Positions 16,313-25,382 of a stretch of DNA of 47,004 nucleotides are shown here, in pieces. Source of the DNA: Methylotenera sp. (GTDB taxonomy: Bacteria > Pseudomonadota > Gammaproteobacteria > Burkholderiales > Methylophilaceae); contig NZ_JAURYU010000014.1 of NCBI RefSeq assembly GCF_030653755.1, positions 1 through 47,004 on the forward strand, written 5' to 3'. The notes under the pieces were generated by a model, which did not search any database, was not told the DNA's origin, and worked only from the letters and a program-made list of their open reading frames with translations. The translations under genes were made by a program, and so were the position numbers. How positions within the stretch are numbered: the stretch's first letter is position 1; each line of letters opens with the position of its first letter.

Positions 16313-16924
16313 ATGCAATTTCGTCATCTAGCTTGGTTAATATCTGGTTTAATGTTGGGGATTTCTATTCATGCACAAGCGGACGATTCTGTTAAAAAGG
16401 CCGCACAGCAAACAGTAAATAACGTCTGCGCTGCATGCCATGCAGCAGATGGCAACAGTGCGATTAGCCTTAATCCTAAATTAGCAGGGCAACATCCAGA
16501 GTATCTAGAAAAACAATTAATGGAGTTTAAGTCAGGCAAGCGTGCAAATGCGGTAATGTCGGGCATGGCTGCTGGATTGTCTGATGCTGAAATGAAAGAA
16601 CTAGCTGCTTACTTTTCAGCTAAGCCTACTGCCTTGGCTCAAGCAAAATCAAATGGTGTTGGTTCAGTGGGCGAAAAAATCTACCGCGCAGGTAATGCAG
16701 CGACTGGTGTTCCAGCTTGTGCGGCTTGTCATAGCCCCAACGGTGCAGGTTTGCCAAAACAGTTCCCACGTTTAAGTGGTCAGCATACTGATTACACAAT
16801 TGCACAATTAAAAGCGTTCCGTTCAGGTGAGCGTGCAAATGCGCCTATGATGATGACGATTGCAGCTAAGATGTCCGATGCGGAAATGGCAGCTGTAGCA
16901 GATTATATTCAAGGTTTACGCTAG
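16313..16924 (+). CDS. Diheme cytochrome c4
   Basis: Periplasmic electron carrier between the bc1 complex and terminal oxidases. About 203 residues: a signal peptide (HLAWLISGLMLGISIHAQA), then two homologous c-type domains with heme motifs CAACHAADGN and CAACHSPNGAG. Each is followed by the conserved pattern LAGQHPEYLEKQLMEFKSGKR or LSGQHTDYTIAQLKAFRSGER and a methionine ligand region (VMSGMAAGLSD, MMMTIAAKMSD). TAGGAG stands before the ATG at 16313, so the upstream TTG at 16286 is rejected. The cytochrome c maturation genes follow, consistent with a shared respiratory role. Confidence 0.93.
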   Translation: MQFRHLAWLISGLMLGISIHAQADDSVKKAAQQTVNNVCAACHAADGNSAISLNPKLAGQHPEYLEKQLMEFKSGKRANAVMSGMAAGLSDAEMKELAAYFSAKPTALAQAKSNGVGSVGEKIYRAGNAATGVPACAACHSPNGAGLPKQFPRLSGQHTDYTIAQLKAFRSGERANAPMMMTIAAKMSDAEMAAVADYIQGLR

Positions 16925-16937
16925 ATTAGAGATGATG

Positions 16938-16966
16938 AAAAAGGGTGGCAATGCTACCCTTTTTTA
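16938..16966 (+). terminator. Rho-independent terminator after cytochrome c4
   Basis: AAAAAGGGTGGC - AAT - GCTACCCTTTTTT: stem with one mismatch and a T-run, 13 bases past the stop codon. It separates cytochrome c4 from the maturation genes. Confidence 0.85.
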
Positions 16967-17110
16967 ACGCTAAAACATCTAGGAAAACTCCTTTATTTGT
17001 TAGGGTTAGCAACTATCATTGCTCAGTTAGCGTCATAAGTAACAGCAGCAACCACGAGCATTAACCTAATTTCACCCTCAGAGTGCCGTATTTTTAATCC
17101 TAAATTATCA

Positions 17111-19057
17111 TTGACTAAAAACTTCCTAGATTTACTCAGTTCTATGCGTTTTGCCGTGAGCTTGCTGAGTGTGTTGGGTGTTGCTTCTGTTATTGGTACT
17201 GTGCTTAAGCAAAATGAGCCATATGAGAACTACATCGTAAAGTTTGGGCAGTTTTGGTTTGCTTTGTTTGAATATCTTGGCTTATATGATGTTTATCATA
17301 GCGTTTGGTTTTTAGTGATTTTATTGTTTCTGGTGGTATCTACCAGCTTGTGTATTTATCGAAACACGCCTGCTATGCTTAAAGAATGGCGCACGTTTAA
17401 AGACCATGCTACTGAAAAATCACTGCGCGCGTTTAGCCACCAAGCTACCTTCAATCTATCAGGTGATTATGCAGGTACTAAGCAAAACCTGTTGCAATTT
17501 TTAAATGCAAAAGGTTTTAAATATAAAATCAAAGCACAAGAAGGTGGCAGTGAGCTGATTGCTGCTAAAGCTGGCACTCATCAACGCTGGGGTTACATTT
17601 TTACGCATGTGGCAATGGTGGTGATTCTATTCGGTGGTTTGTTAGATGGTAACCTGCCTTTTAAAGTGCAAGAGATGTTGGGTCACAAACGAATCGAAAC
17701 TTTAGACTTGCCTGTCTCAAAAGTACCTGCTGAAAGTCGAATGTCTGTGAGCAATCCTTCGTTTCGCGGCAATATGACTTTGTCAGAGGGTGCGACACAT
17801 AATGTGGCTTTTTTGCGGGTACGTGATGGCTACTTGGTACAGGAGCTTCCATTTGCTATCGGGTTAAAAGACTTCCGCATAGAGCACTACGCAACAGGAC
17901 AGCCTAAATCGTTTGAGAGTGATTTGGTGATTTTTGATCCAGAGTTAAAAGAACCAATTACAAAAACAATTAGCGTTAATCATCCTTTGACCTATAAAGG
18001 TATCGCGATTTATCAGTCAGACTTCCAAGATGGCGGAACAGGCCTTAAATTTAATGTGTGGAATCTGTTTTCACCAGGCGATAAGCCTCGCGTATTATCT
18101 GGCGCAATATTTGATGAGGGTGCGTTAGGTGAGGGGGATGACCTTCTACGTGTTGAATATAACGACTTTCGTAAATTTAATATTATTAATATGTCGCCAG
18201 ATGGCAAAGGTAAGCCACACAATGTAGGGCCTAATGTTACTTATAAACTACGTGATAATCGTGGTCAGGCGATTGAGTACGTGACCTATATGCAGCCTAT
18301 GCAAATTGACGGCAAATTTTATTTCTTGTCTGGTATGCGTGAAACAGTGCAAGAAGATTTCCGCTATTTGCGCATCCCTGCTGATGACGATCTCAGTATC
18401 GATGGTTTTATGGGCTTCAGGGCCGTGATGTTAGATGCGTCTAAATATCAGGAAATAGCGAAGCGAATTGCTAAAAAATCTTTAGAGGGCAGTGGTAATT
18501 CAGAAATCAAAAAGCAGTTTGAACTAAGCTTAGTGCGATTGCTGACTATCTTTGCACAGGGCGGTTATAGTGAGGTTGCTAAAGTTATTGAGCAAAGTGT
18601 GCCTGAAGCAGAACGTGAAGCTTCAGCGACTACTTATATTAAAATGGTTAATATCGCAGCTTATGAAGCGTATAACATGGGGCTTGAGCTGAACAAAAAG
18701 CCTTTGCTTAAAAATACGTCTGAAACCGAGGCGCTAATGCGTGATAGTCTAAATGCTTTCAGTGATATGTTCTTTTATGGGGCGCCTTATTATCTACAGC
18801 TAAATCAGTTTGAGCATAAAGAAGCTAGCGGACTGCAATTGACAAAATCGCCTGGTCAGAAATGGGTGTATTTGGGCTCTGTCATCTTGGTGCTGGGTAT
18901 TTTCTCTATGATGTATATCCGCGAAAGAAGAATTTGGTTGTATTTGAAACCAAGCGCGAATGAGGTGCATTTTGCAATGGCTTCAAATCGTAAGAATTTG
19001 GATTTTGAAAAAGAGTTTAGTTTGTACCGCGAACAACTTGCTGGCATTGTTAGTTAA
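17111..19057 (+). CDS. resB: Cytochrome c biogenesis protein ResB/Ccs1
   Basis: One half of the System II heme export and ligation complex. The 648 residues show three N-terminal membrane segments (about residues 15-30, 66-84 and 158-176), a large periplasmic domain, and a final segment near 590-610 (WVYLGSVILVLGIFSMMYI). Recognisable family blocks are LLSSMRFAVSLLSVLGVASVIGTVL, QNEPYENYIVKFGQFWF, VVSTSLCIYRN and the C-terminal SPGQKWVYLGS. The start is a TTG at 17111; the next ATG at 17144 would remove the conserved LLSS segment. The gene runs into ccsA with nine bases between, so the two are co-translated. Confidence 0.92.
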   Translation: MTKNFLDLLSSMRFAVSLLSVLGVASVIGTVLKQNEPYENYIVKFGQFWFALFEYLGLYDVYHSVWFLVILLFLVVSTSLCIYRNTPAMLKEWRTFKDHATEKSLRAFSHQATFNLSGDYAGTKQNLLQFLNAKGFKYKIKAQEGGSELIAAKAGTHQRWGYIFTHVAMVVILFGGLLDGNLPFKVQEMLGHKRIETLDLPVSKVPAESRMSVSNPSFRGNMTLSEGATHNVAFLRVRDGYLVQELPFAIGLKDFRIEHYATGQPKSFESDLVIFDPELKEPITKTISVNHPLTYKGIAIYQSDFQDGGTGLKFNVWNLFSPGDKPRVLSGAIFDEGALGEGDDLLRVEYNDFRKFNIINMSPDGKGKPHNVGPNVTYKLRDNRGQAIEYVTYMQPMQIDGKFYFLSGMRETVQEDFRYLRIPADDDLSIDGFMGFRAVMLDASKYQEIAKRIAKKSLEGSGNSEIKKQFELSLVRLLTIFAQGGYSEVAKVIEQSVPEAEREASATTYIKMVNIAAYEAYNMGLELNKKPLLKNTSETEALMRDSLNAFSDMFFYGAPYYLQLNQFEHKEASGLQLTKSPGQKWVYLGSVILVLGIFSMMYIRERRIWLYLKPSANEVHFAMASNRKNLDFEKEFSLYREQLAGIVS

Positions 19058-19066
19058 GGAGTAAAG

Positions 19067-20209
19067 ATGAGCAATACATTGGATTATCAACAAAAGACAT
19101 TGTTACAACGGTTGAATTGGCAAGATTGGCTTTATGCCTTTGTTGTCGTTGCGGGTTCAATATTTGCTTTTGTTAAGTATGCGCATTATATGGATGCATA
19201 CGAAGTTGCTTTCTTATTTGGGGCGGCAGCACTATTTAGCTATTTAGGCTGGCAGTGGAAGTCGCTGGGTAAGTTGGTGATAATTGTTGGTGTGCTCAGT
19301 ATTGCCTCTATCGCTTTGTATCAGGGTGATCAAACGCGTGCAACGGAAGTGTTTTTTCTTAAGTTTTTAATTTCAAGTCAGTCTGCAATCATGTGGATGA
19401 ATGTTTTATTTGTGCTTGCGATGGTAACGTATTGGTTTGCGTTATATAGGCGTAGTGCTTTTACAGCTAACGTAGCTTCCGCATTAACATGGGTGGCAGT
19501 GCTATTTGGCTTTGTTGGTTTGATGGTGCGCTGGTATGAGTCTTATCTTATTGGCGTAGATGTTGGCCATATTCCAGTCAGTAATTTGTATGAAGTTTTT
19601 GTGTTGTTTTGCCTCATTACCGCTTTGTTATATTTACACTATGAGCAAAAGTTAAACACCAAGCAGTTGGGTGGTTTTGTGTTGCTGGTCATCAATGCCG
19701 CGGTTGGTTTCATTTTATGGTATACCTTTGATCGTGAGGCGCACAGTATTCAGCCACTGGTCCCTGCGTTACAAAGCTACTGGATGAAGATTCATGTTCC
19801 AGCTAACTTCGTCGGCTATGGTGCGTTTTCTCTCGCGGCAATGGTAGCGTTGGCGTATTTGCTTTCTAGTAAGGGCGTACTTACTTCACGTTTGCCTAGT
19901 TTAGAAGTGTTAGATGATTTAATGTACAAATCAATTGCAGTCGGATTTGCATTTTTCACCATTGCAACAATTTTAGGCGCAATGTGGGCAGCTGAGGCAT
20001 GGGGTGGCTATTGGAGCTGGGACCCTAAAGAGACTTGGGCGTTGATTGTTTGGCTAAATTATGCAGCATGGCTACATTTACGTATGGTTAAAGGCTTGCG
20101 TGGGCCATTGCTAGCTTGGTGGTCATTGATTGGTTTGATTATTACCACCTTTGCATTCTTGGGCGTGAATATGTTCTTGAGCGGTTTACATTCATACGGC
20201 ACGTTATAG
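19067..20209 (+). CDS. ccsA: Cytochrome c biogenesis protein CcsA/CcsB (heme handling)
   Basis: Second half of System II, a polytopic membrane protein of 380 residues that carries heme to the periplasmic ligation site. The tryptophan-rich WWD domain is clear: EAWGGYWSWDPKETWALIVW (about residues 308-327), followed by LNYAAWLHLRM. Conserved histidines near VDVGHIPVSNLYEVFVLF, WMKIHVPANFVGYG and the final LSGLHSYGTL flank it. Eight or more membrane segments are visible. It follows ResB in one operon. Database names for this family vary between CcsA, CcsB and ResC. A strong terminator follows. Confidence 0.92.
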   Translation: MSNTLDYQQKTLLQRLNWQDWLYAFVVVAGSIFAFVKYAHYMDAYEVAFLFGAAALFSYLGWQWKSLGKLVIIVGVLSIASIALYQGDQTRATEVFFLKFLISSQSAIMWMNVLFVLAMVTYWFALYRRSAFTANVASALTWVAVLFGFVGLMVRWYESYLIGVDVGHIPVSNLYEVFVLFCLITALLYLHYEQKLNTKQLGGFVLLVINAAVGFILWYTFDREAHSIQPLVPALQSYWMKIHVPANFVGYGAFSLAAMVALAYLLSSKGVLTSRLPSLEVLDDLMYKSIAVGFAFFTIATILGAMWAAEAWGGYWSWDPKETWALIVWLNYAAWLHLRMVKGLRGPLLAWWSLIGLIITTFAFLGVNMFLSGLHSYGTL

Positions 20210-20257
20210 CCAAGATTCTTATGTTGATTTAAGACATAGTTGCTGGTTAATTCCTGT

Positions 20258-20292
20258 AAGGCATTGTGATTAATCACAATGCCTTATTTTTT
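20258..20292 (+). terminator. Rho-independent terminator after ccsA
   Basis: AAGGCATTGTGAT - TA - ATCACAATGCCTT, a perfect 13-bp stem ending in ATTTTTT, about 50 bases past the ccsA stop. Confidence 0.9.
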
Positions 20293-20349
20293 AACTCAGA
20301 CATGCGTAAATCGTAAATTAAGTTAAGTGTAGTAAGTAAAGCAGATGGG

Positions 20350-22050
20350 TTATTCACTTATTTTTTCAAGTCTAAACCTAACCTCGCCATCAGTATTGTC
20401 TGTCAGGCTCAATAAATAGCCTGCATTTTTAGCTTGCTGAGCAGCATGAAACAAACCAACACCTAAGCCGCTTTTTGAGCTGATATGTGATTTAAATAAC
20501 TTTTCTACAACTTCATTAGCTAAAGCTGATCCTGTGTCGGTGACCTCTATACAAAAGTGATTAGATGGCATTAATGAGACGTTGATGCTAATACCAGCTT
20601 CAAGCCTAGCTTTCTCTAGTGCATTTTGTATTAAGTTGTCTACTACACTATCCAGTACATCAGGGTCGATGTCGGTCTTCGGTAAATGAGTAGGCGCCTC
20701 AAATTGCACTTGGTAGTGTGCGTTAAGTTGTTTAAAGTTCTTCCACCAGTGGCTAATTTTAGCTTGGTTATTTTTCTCTATACTAGGTTCTTCAAGTTTG
20801 TTGAGTGTGCTTGAAAGGCGCTGACTTAATTTTGGCAGTTGTTTTTTTATTAGATTAACTAGCCTAGCGTCATCTTCTGCGTGATTGCTCTGCTCTGCGG
20901 CGGCAGAAAGCGTGCCTAACGACTGTAAAATGTTTTTAATATCATGCGTTAATCTAGAGCCTGTTTCATATAAGCTTTGCATGTAGGCATTTTGGCTGAT
21001 CGTCTCCTCGCGACGTTTTGCCTCGTAAAACTCGCCTAAAATTTGAGTGAGTAGTTGTACGTGCAGGTACATAGCAGGTGTAAATTGCCAGCGTGAATAC
21101 AGCGTTAAATGAAGTTGTTGAAAGCTAAACGTAGAAATGAAGCGTGTGGTTTCGCCAATCTCTTGGTGAGTGTTGTTAGACTGCCACGACACGCCGCTAA
21201 CCCAGTTTAATGCTGCTAACTCATGCATTGATGCTTGTAAAAAACCCTCTGCAGAAGTTTCATTTTCAGCAAATGCTGCAATTTTTCTAATCCACTGTTC
21301 AAATGGCAATCCTATGCTTAAGAGGTAGCGTGACATTAGCAGCTCTAAGCCCGAAAAAGTTGCGCTAGGATTCCATAGCCAACTGATAGCAACTAAAGTG
21401 GTTGCTAAGCCAAAAACGGTAAAAGCCAACAGTTTTACATAATGGATTTGCCAGATAATGCCAATCGCAAAGCTACTTAATATGACAATTATTGTCAGTA
21501 AAAAGATTAATAAGGTGTAAAAAAAGTCAATATTGGGCGTATAAGCGGAGCTTTTCTTTTTTGCGGATAAAAATAAAATAGCGAGTGGAAGTACTGGTAA
21601 TACATAAATAAGGATTAATTCAGCAGCGAGTAAGTCGTTGTTTGCGTCAAGAATTTTGGGTACAACCCAAAGCAATAATATGGCAAGCAGATACGAAGCA
21701 GCCAGAATATTCGGGATTTTTGAATGTGAAGCATCACTAGATAGTACTCGTCCGCCTATCAGAGAAAATAATCCTGCAATCCAAAATGCCGTGACCCACC
21801 AGTTAGTGAGGAACGTAGTGAGATACGCGCCAGCGAGAACTATCCCCATCATTTTCCATGATAGCTTGTCGCTTTGGCGCATGACTGGCTGCCATAACAA
21901 GAAGAAGCCGTAATGGCAAAGTAGCAATGCTGTTTGCAAGTGACCATTGGCGCCCCAGATTAAAAGGCCGTGCAAAGACAGCATCATGAGTGCCATTAGG
22001 CGGTCATGATTATTGAGTGCTAGCTGATAAAACTGATGAAGTGTTCGCAT
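20350..22050 (-). CDS. Membrane sensor histidine kinase, orphan
   Basis: A 566-residue kinase. The N-terminal 225 residues hold roughly six or seven membrane segments with little extramembrane sequence, suggesting it senses something within or at the membrane. A GAF-like region of about 120 residues follows (ASMHELAALNWVSGVSW to LTQILGEF). The H-box is SRLTHDIKNILQSLG with His369, then DNLIQNALEKA (N-box), VTDTGSALANEV (G1) and SGLGVGLFHAAQQ (G2), so the catalytic core appears intact. No response regulator is in the window, so its partner is unknown. The HDIKN H-box resembles PrsK-like kinases of exopolysaccharide/PEP-CTERM systems, but I cannot assign it. It is divergent from the prepilin gene. 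Confidence 0.85.
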   Translation of the reverse strand: MRTLHQFYQLALNNHDRLMALMMLSLHGLLIWGANGHLQTALLLCHYGFFLLWQPVMRQSDKLSWKMMGIVLAGAYLTTFLTNWWVTAFWIAGLFSLIGGRVLSSDASHSKIPNILAASYLLAILLLWVVPKILDANNDLLAAELILIYVLPVLPLAILFLSAKKKSSAYTPNIDFFYTLLIFLLTIIVILSSFAIGIIWQIHYVKLLAFTVFGLATTLVAISWLWNPSATFSGLELLMSRYLLSIGLPFEQWIRKIAAFAENETSAEGFLQASMHELAALNWVSGVSWQSNNTHQEIGETTRFISTFSFQQLHLTLYSRWQFTPAMYLHVQLLTQILGEFYEAKRREETISQNAYMQSLYETGSRLTHDIKNILQSLGTLSAAAEQSNHAEDDARLVNLIKKQLPKLSQRLSSTLNKLEEPSIEKNNQAKISHWWKNFKQLNAHYQVQFEAPTHLPKTDIDPDVLDSVVDNLIQNALEKARLEAGISINVSLMPSNHFCIEVTDTGSALANEVVEKLFKSHISSKSGLGVGLFHAAQQAKNAGYLLSLTDNTDGEVRFRLEKISE

Positions 22051-22209
22051 AGTTTGGATGGTTCACAAATTGGTTAAATTAACCTGCTGTTAGGATTTGA
22101 ACATAAGTGTCCAATCTTTGACAATAATTCCTGCATATTTGATGTTGCATCTTGTAGAATACAAGCAAATTGGTCGTGAGTGTAATCAAGCATATGTGGT
22201 ATGTTTTTT

Positions 22210-22260
22210 GCTATTTAAAATTAACACTTTGAGTGTTTTAATTTACATGTTTAAAATAGC
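22210..22260. repeat. Imperfect palindrome ahead of the prepilin gene
   Basis: Outer arms GCTATTT and AAATAGC enclose inner arms around AAATTAACACT and AGTGTTTTAATTT. The whole 51-base region could fold as one hairpin 30 bases upstream of the prepilin ATG. It may be an operator or an mRNA leader structure; it is AT-rich, which favours such matches by chance. Confidence 0.5.
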
Positions 22261-22292
22261 GTAATTAAATTGCGCACAGTTCGGGGAACTAA

Positions 22293-22940
22293 ATGAAAAG
22301 AACACAAGCAGGCTTTACGCTCATTGAGTTGGCAATTGTGCTGGTAATTATTGGCTTATTGCTTGGAGGCGTACTTAAAGGGCAGGAGCTGATTAATAGC
22401 GCTAAAGCGAAAAGTATTGCGAGTGATTTTAAAAACGCGCAGATTTTTATTTATGGCTATCAAGATAAATTTAAAGCGTTGCCAGGCGATGATGCGGGAG
22501 TAGTGGCTCATGTCGCTGGCACTTTGGCAACAGGCGGCACAGTGGGTAATGCACGTATTGAGGGTGCATGGAATTTGGAAGATGGTACCTCTGAGTCAGC
22601 GTTATTTTGGCAGCATGTGCGTTTGGCGGGGTTTTCTACAGGACCTACGTTGGTAAATGATCCAAACTACTATCCAAGAAACGCTGATAATGGGCGTATT
22701 GGTGTGCAAAGTGTTACTGGCTTCAATACAATTACAGGCATGACAGGGTTGTATGTAGTGTGTTCGGACAATATTGCAGGTCGCTTGGTTAAACAGATAG
22801 ATATTAATATGGACGATGGTAATACTGCAACTGGCTCATTAAGGGCGCTAGGCACTGGCACCGCTGGTGCAAACACAAATGCTATTACTACAGCAACAAT
22901 AGATGATGGATCGCCATATACTGTTTGTATGACCTTCTAA
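22293..22940 (+). CDS. Type IV pilin-like / pseudopilin protein
   Basis: A 215-residue protein with a classic class III signal: a short basic leader (MKRTQA) and the prepilin peptidase site G-FTLIEL followed by the hydrophobic helix AIVLVIIGLLLGGVL. The mature part starts with KGQELINSAKAKSIASDFKNAQIFIYGYQDKFKALPGDD, a pattern common in minor pilins and type II secretion pseudopilins; the tail is Gly/Thr/Asn-rich with two cysteines (VVCSDN and YTVCMTF) that may form a C-terminal disulfide loop. It stands alone: no assembly ATPase, prepilin peptidase or secretin is nearby. GGGGAA lies before the ATG. A strong terminator follows, so it is a single-gene unit. Confidence 0.88.
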   Translation: MKRTQAGFTLIELAIVLVIIGLLLGGVLKGQELINSAKAKSIASDFKNAQIFIYGYQDKFKALPGDDAGVVAHVAGTLATGGTVGNARIEGAWNLEDGTSESALFWQHVRLAGFSTGPTLVNDPNYYPRNADNGRIGVQSVTGFNTITGMTGLYVVCSDNIAGRLVKQIDINMDDGNTATGSLRALGTGTAGANTNAITTATIDDGSPYTVCMTF

Positions 22941-22954
22941 GTTATGTTGGTTTT

Positions 22955-22981
22955 AAAAGCCCGCTTATGGCGGGCTTTTTT
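22955..22981 (+). terminator. Rho-independent terminator after the prepilin gene
   Basis: AAAAGCCCGC - TTATG - GCGGGCTTTTTT: GC-rich stem with a T-run, 15 bases past the stop codon. Confidence 0.95.
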
Positions 22982-23112
22982 GTTAGGGCTGGTTCATGCT
23001 TTTGCATTGACTCTGCTACTTATGTGACATTTAAGCTTGCGCAGAATCCTAATTGTTCTAAAATGACAACTTGAGTAAAAGCAAGAAAACTAACTGAAAA
23101 ATTGTGCTTTAA

Positions 23113-23907
23113 ATGACATCAAATATTGTAGAAATCGATAATCTTTCCTTTGGGTACAACGGTCGCTTATTGCATAAAGGCATTAATATGGTTTTTCCAA
23201 AAGGAAAGGTCGTGGCCATTATGGGGGGTAGCGGTAGCGGCAAGACCACATTGTTGCGCTTGATTGGTGGGCAAATTAAGCCGACTAAAGGTGAGGTGCG
23301 GGTAGATGGGCATGTGGTGCACGAGCAAACGCGTGATGGTATCTATCAACTGCGCCGTACGATGGGGATGCTGTTTCAGCACGGCGCATTATTTACCGAT
23401 CTAAGCGTGTTTGATAACGTTGCCTTTCCAATGCGTGAACTAACAGACTTACCAGAGTCTATGATTAGAGACTTAGTGTTGCTTAAGCTCAATGCGGTAG
23501 GTTTGCGCGGTGCGCATAAGTTTATGCCAACCGAGTTGTCTGGCGGTATGGCGCGACGAGTAGCGTTGGCAAGAGCTGTTGCATTAGATCCAAATATTAT
23601 TATGTATGACGAGCCATTTGCAGGTTTAGACCCTATCTCTATGGGGGTGATATGCGGGTTGATTCGTAGCTTGAATGATGCGCTTGGTGCCACTTCTATT
23701 ATTGTTTCGCACGATGTAAAAGAGACTTTCTTAATTGCTGATTACGTGTACTTTGTTGCAAATGGTGAAGTGACGGCAGAGGGCACTCCTGAAGATTTAA
23801 TGCAGTCTACCCTTCCATTTGTTCACCAGTTTGTTCATGGTGAAAAAGATGGTCCAGTGCCTTTCCATTATGCAGCGCCTGATTATCGCGCTCAGTTGTT
23901 GGGTTGA
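23113..23907 (+). CDS. mlaF: Phospholipid ABC transporter ATP-binding protein MlaF
   Basis: ATPase of the Mla system, which moves phospholipids between the inner and outer membranes and keeps the outer leaflet asymmetric. The 264 residues have Walker A IMGGSGSGKTTLLRLIGG, Q-loop MGMLFQHGALFTDLSVFDNVAFP, the ABC signature LSGGMARRVALARAVA, Walker B IIMYDEPFAGLDP and the switch histidine SIIVSHDVKET. The GALFTDLSVFDNVAFPMRE wording and the following mlaE gene distinguish it from other ABC ATPases. It opens a tight operon mlaF-E-D-C-B. Confidence 0.95.
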   Translation: MTSNIVEIDNLSFGYNGRLLHKGINMVFPKGKVVAIMGGSGSGKTTLLRLIGGQIKPTKGEVRVDGHVVHEQTRDGIYQLRRTMGMLFQHGALFTDLSVFDNVAFPMRELTDLPESMIRDLVLLKLNAVGLRGAHKFMPTELSGGMARRVALARAVALDPNIIMYDEPFAGLDPISMGVICGLIRSLNDALGATSIIVSHDVKETFLIADYVYFVANGEVTAEGTPEDLMQSTLPFVHQFVHGEKDGPVPFHYAAPDYRAQLLG

Positions 23908-23946
23908 GCATTCTGCTCACAATGGCAGTTCAATGGATTTAGTTTA

Positions 23947-24750
23947 ATGATTAATATAATAATTAATAAAATTTCTCGGCTTCTAAGTGGTATCGGTCAT
24001 CGTATGATTGCACGCATCTGGCGTCTGGGTGCGGGTGCGCGGCTGTTTATATTGGCCATTATTTATTCGGGTGAAAGTTTTAAGCGGTTTCACCTCACCT
24101 TGCGTGAAATTTACTTTACTGGCGTGATGTCGTTGTTAATTATTATAGTGTCGGCGTTCTTTGTGGGTATGGTGTTAGCATTGCAAGGCTATAACACGTT
24201 ACAGAAATATGGCTCATCTGAAGCGATAGGTGTGTTGGTCGCGCTAGCTTTAGTGCGGGAGTTGGGACCAGTCGTTACCGCCTTGCTATTCGCTGGCCGT
24301 GCGGGCACTGCAATTACCGCTGAAATTGGCCTGATGAAAACGACTGAGCAGTTATCTGCAATGGAAATGATGGCAGTTAATCCAATTGCGCGCGTAGTAG
24401 CACCAAGATTTTGGGCTGGCGTGATTTCTATGCCTATCCTTGCTGCACTGTTTTCAATGGTGGGTGTGCTGGGTGGGTATTTAGTTGCTGTGCCTTTGAT
24501 TGGTGTGGATGAAGGTGCGTTCTGGTCGCAGATGCAGGCTAATGTAGACGTTCGTGCAGATATTATTAATGGCGTGATTAAAAGTGTCGTGTTCGGTGTC
24601 GCGTGTACGATGATTGCTTTATTTGAAGGCTTTGATGCCCCGCCTACTGCAGAGGGTGTTAGCCATGCTACCACTAGAACCGTAGTGATTTCGTCACTGA
24701 CGGTGTTGGGATTAGATTTTGTATTAACGTCTTTTATGTTGGTTGTTTAG
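23947..24750 (+). CDS. mlaE: Phospholipid ABC transporter permease MlaE
   Basis: Inner-membrane permease of the Mla complex, 267 residues with about five membrane segments. Conserved blocks are YFTGVMSLLIIIVSAFFVGMVLALQGY, the long stretch VALALVRELGPVVTALLFAGRAGTAITAEIGLMKTTEQLSAMEMM, and IARVVAPRFWAGVISMPIL, which are diagnostic of the MlaE/TGD1 family. It begins 39 bases after mlaF and is followed by mlaD. The MlaF ATPase binds the cytoplasmic coupling region around the GLMKTTEQL segment. Confidence 0.95.
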   Translation: MINIIINKISRLLSGIGHRMIARIWRLGAGARLFILAIIYSGESFKRFHLTLREIYFTGVMSLLIIIVSAFFVGMVLALQGYNTLQKYGSSEAIGVLVALALVRELGPVVTALLFAGRAGTAITAEIGLMKTTEQLSAMEMMAVNPIARVVAPRFWAGVISMPILAALFSMVGVLGGYLVAVPLIGVDEGAFWSQMQANVDVRADIINGVIKSVVFGVACTMIALFEGFDAPPTAEGVSHATTRTVVISSLTVLGLDFVLTSFMLVV

Positions 24751-24781
24751 GCCATAAAAGCATAGTTGAGAGGGTAGTGAA

Positions 24782-25312
24782 GTGGAAAGAACAAAAATAG
24801 ATTTATGGGTAGGCATCTTTGTGGCTTTAGGCGCAGCGGCTTTGCTTGGTCTTGCCATGAAAGTGGGTAATTTAACATCCAATAAAATTGGAGATACTTA
24901 CCATGTGAGTGCTGCCTTTGAAAACATCGGCGGCCTGAAACCAAATGCACCAGTAAAGAGTGCTGGCGTAGTCGTAGGTCGCGTAGCTGAGATTGGTTTT
25001 GATGCTAAAACTTATGAGGCAATTGTAACGATTAAAATTGATAAGCGTTATGAGTTTCCTAAAGATACGTTTGCCAATATTTATACAGCAGGTTTGTTGG
25101 GTGAGCAGTATGTTGGTTTAGAGGCTGGCGGCGACGAGGATGTGCTAAAAAGTGGTGATAAAATCACACAGACGCAAGACGCTATTGTATTAGAAAAAAT
25201 GATTAGTCAATTTTTGTATAGTAAAGCTTCTGAGGCCGAAGCTGATAAAAGCGCACCAAGTGCTGAGTCTACAAAAGACAAGTCAACGGAATTGGGTGAT
25301 GCACCGTTTTAA
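24782..25312 (+). CDS. mlaD: Lipid-binding MCE-domain protein MlaD
   Basis: Periplasmic, membrane-anchored subunit that forms a hexameric ring with MlaFEB and passes lipids to MlaC. The 176 residues have one N-terminal membrane segment (DLWVGIFVALGAAALLGLAM) then a single MCE domain: YHVSAAFENIGGLKPNAPVKSAGVVVGRVAEI, FANIYTAGLLGEQYVGLEAGG. The C-terminal part after the domain carries the hydrophobic helix IVLEKMISQFLYS and a polar, charged tail. The start codon is GTG at 24782. It continues the operon after mlaE. Confidence 0.94.
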   Translation: MERTKIDLWVGIFVALGAAALLGLAMKVGNLTSNKIGDTYHVSAAFENIGGLKPNAPVKSAGVVVGRVAEIGFDAKTYEAIVTIKIDKRYEFPKDTFANIYTAGLLGEQYVGLEAGGDEDVLKSGDKITQTQDAIVLEKMISQFLYSKASEAEADKSAPSAESTKDKSTELGDAPF

Positions 25313-25382
25313 TCTGGGTTAGCCACAGTACTGATGTTGAATTAACTATTTGGTCATTTTGACGAAAATATAAAGGGTTCCA

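Noticed and set aside
24189-24674. 161-residue minus-strand open frame inside mlaE
   Set aside because: It is the shadow of a strongly conserved mlaE frame; composition is Thr/Ile/Ala-rich without family motifs.
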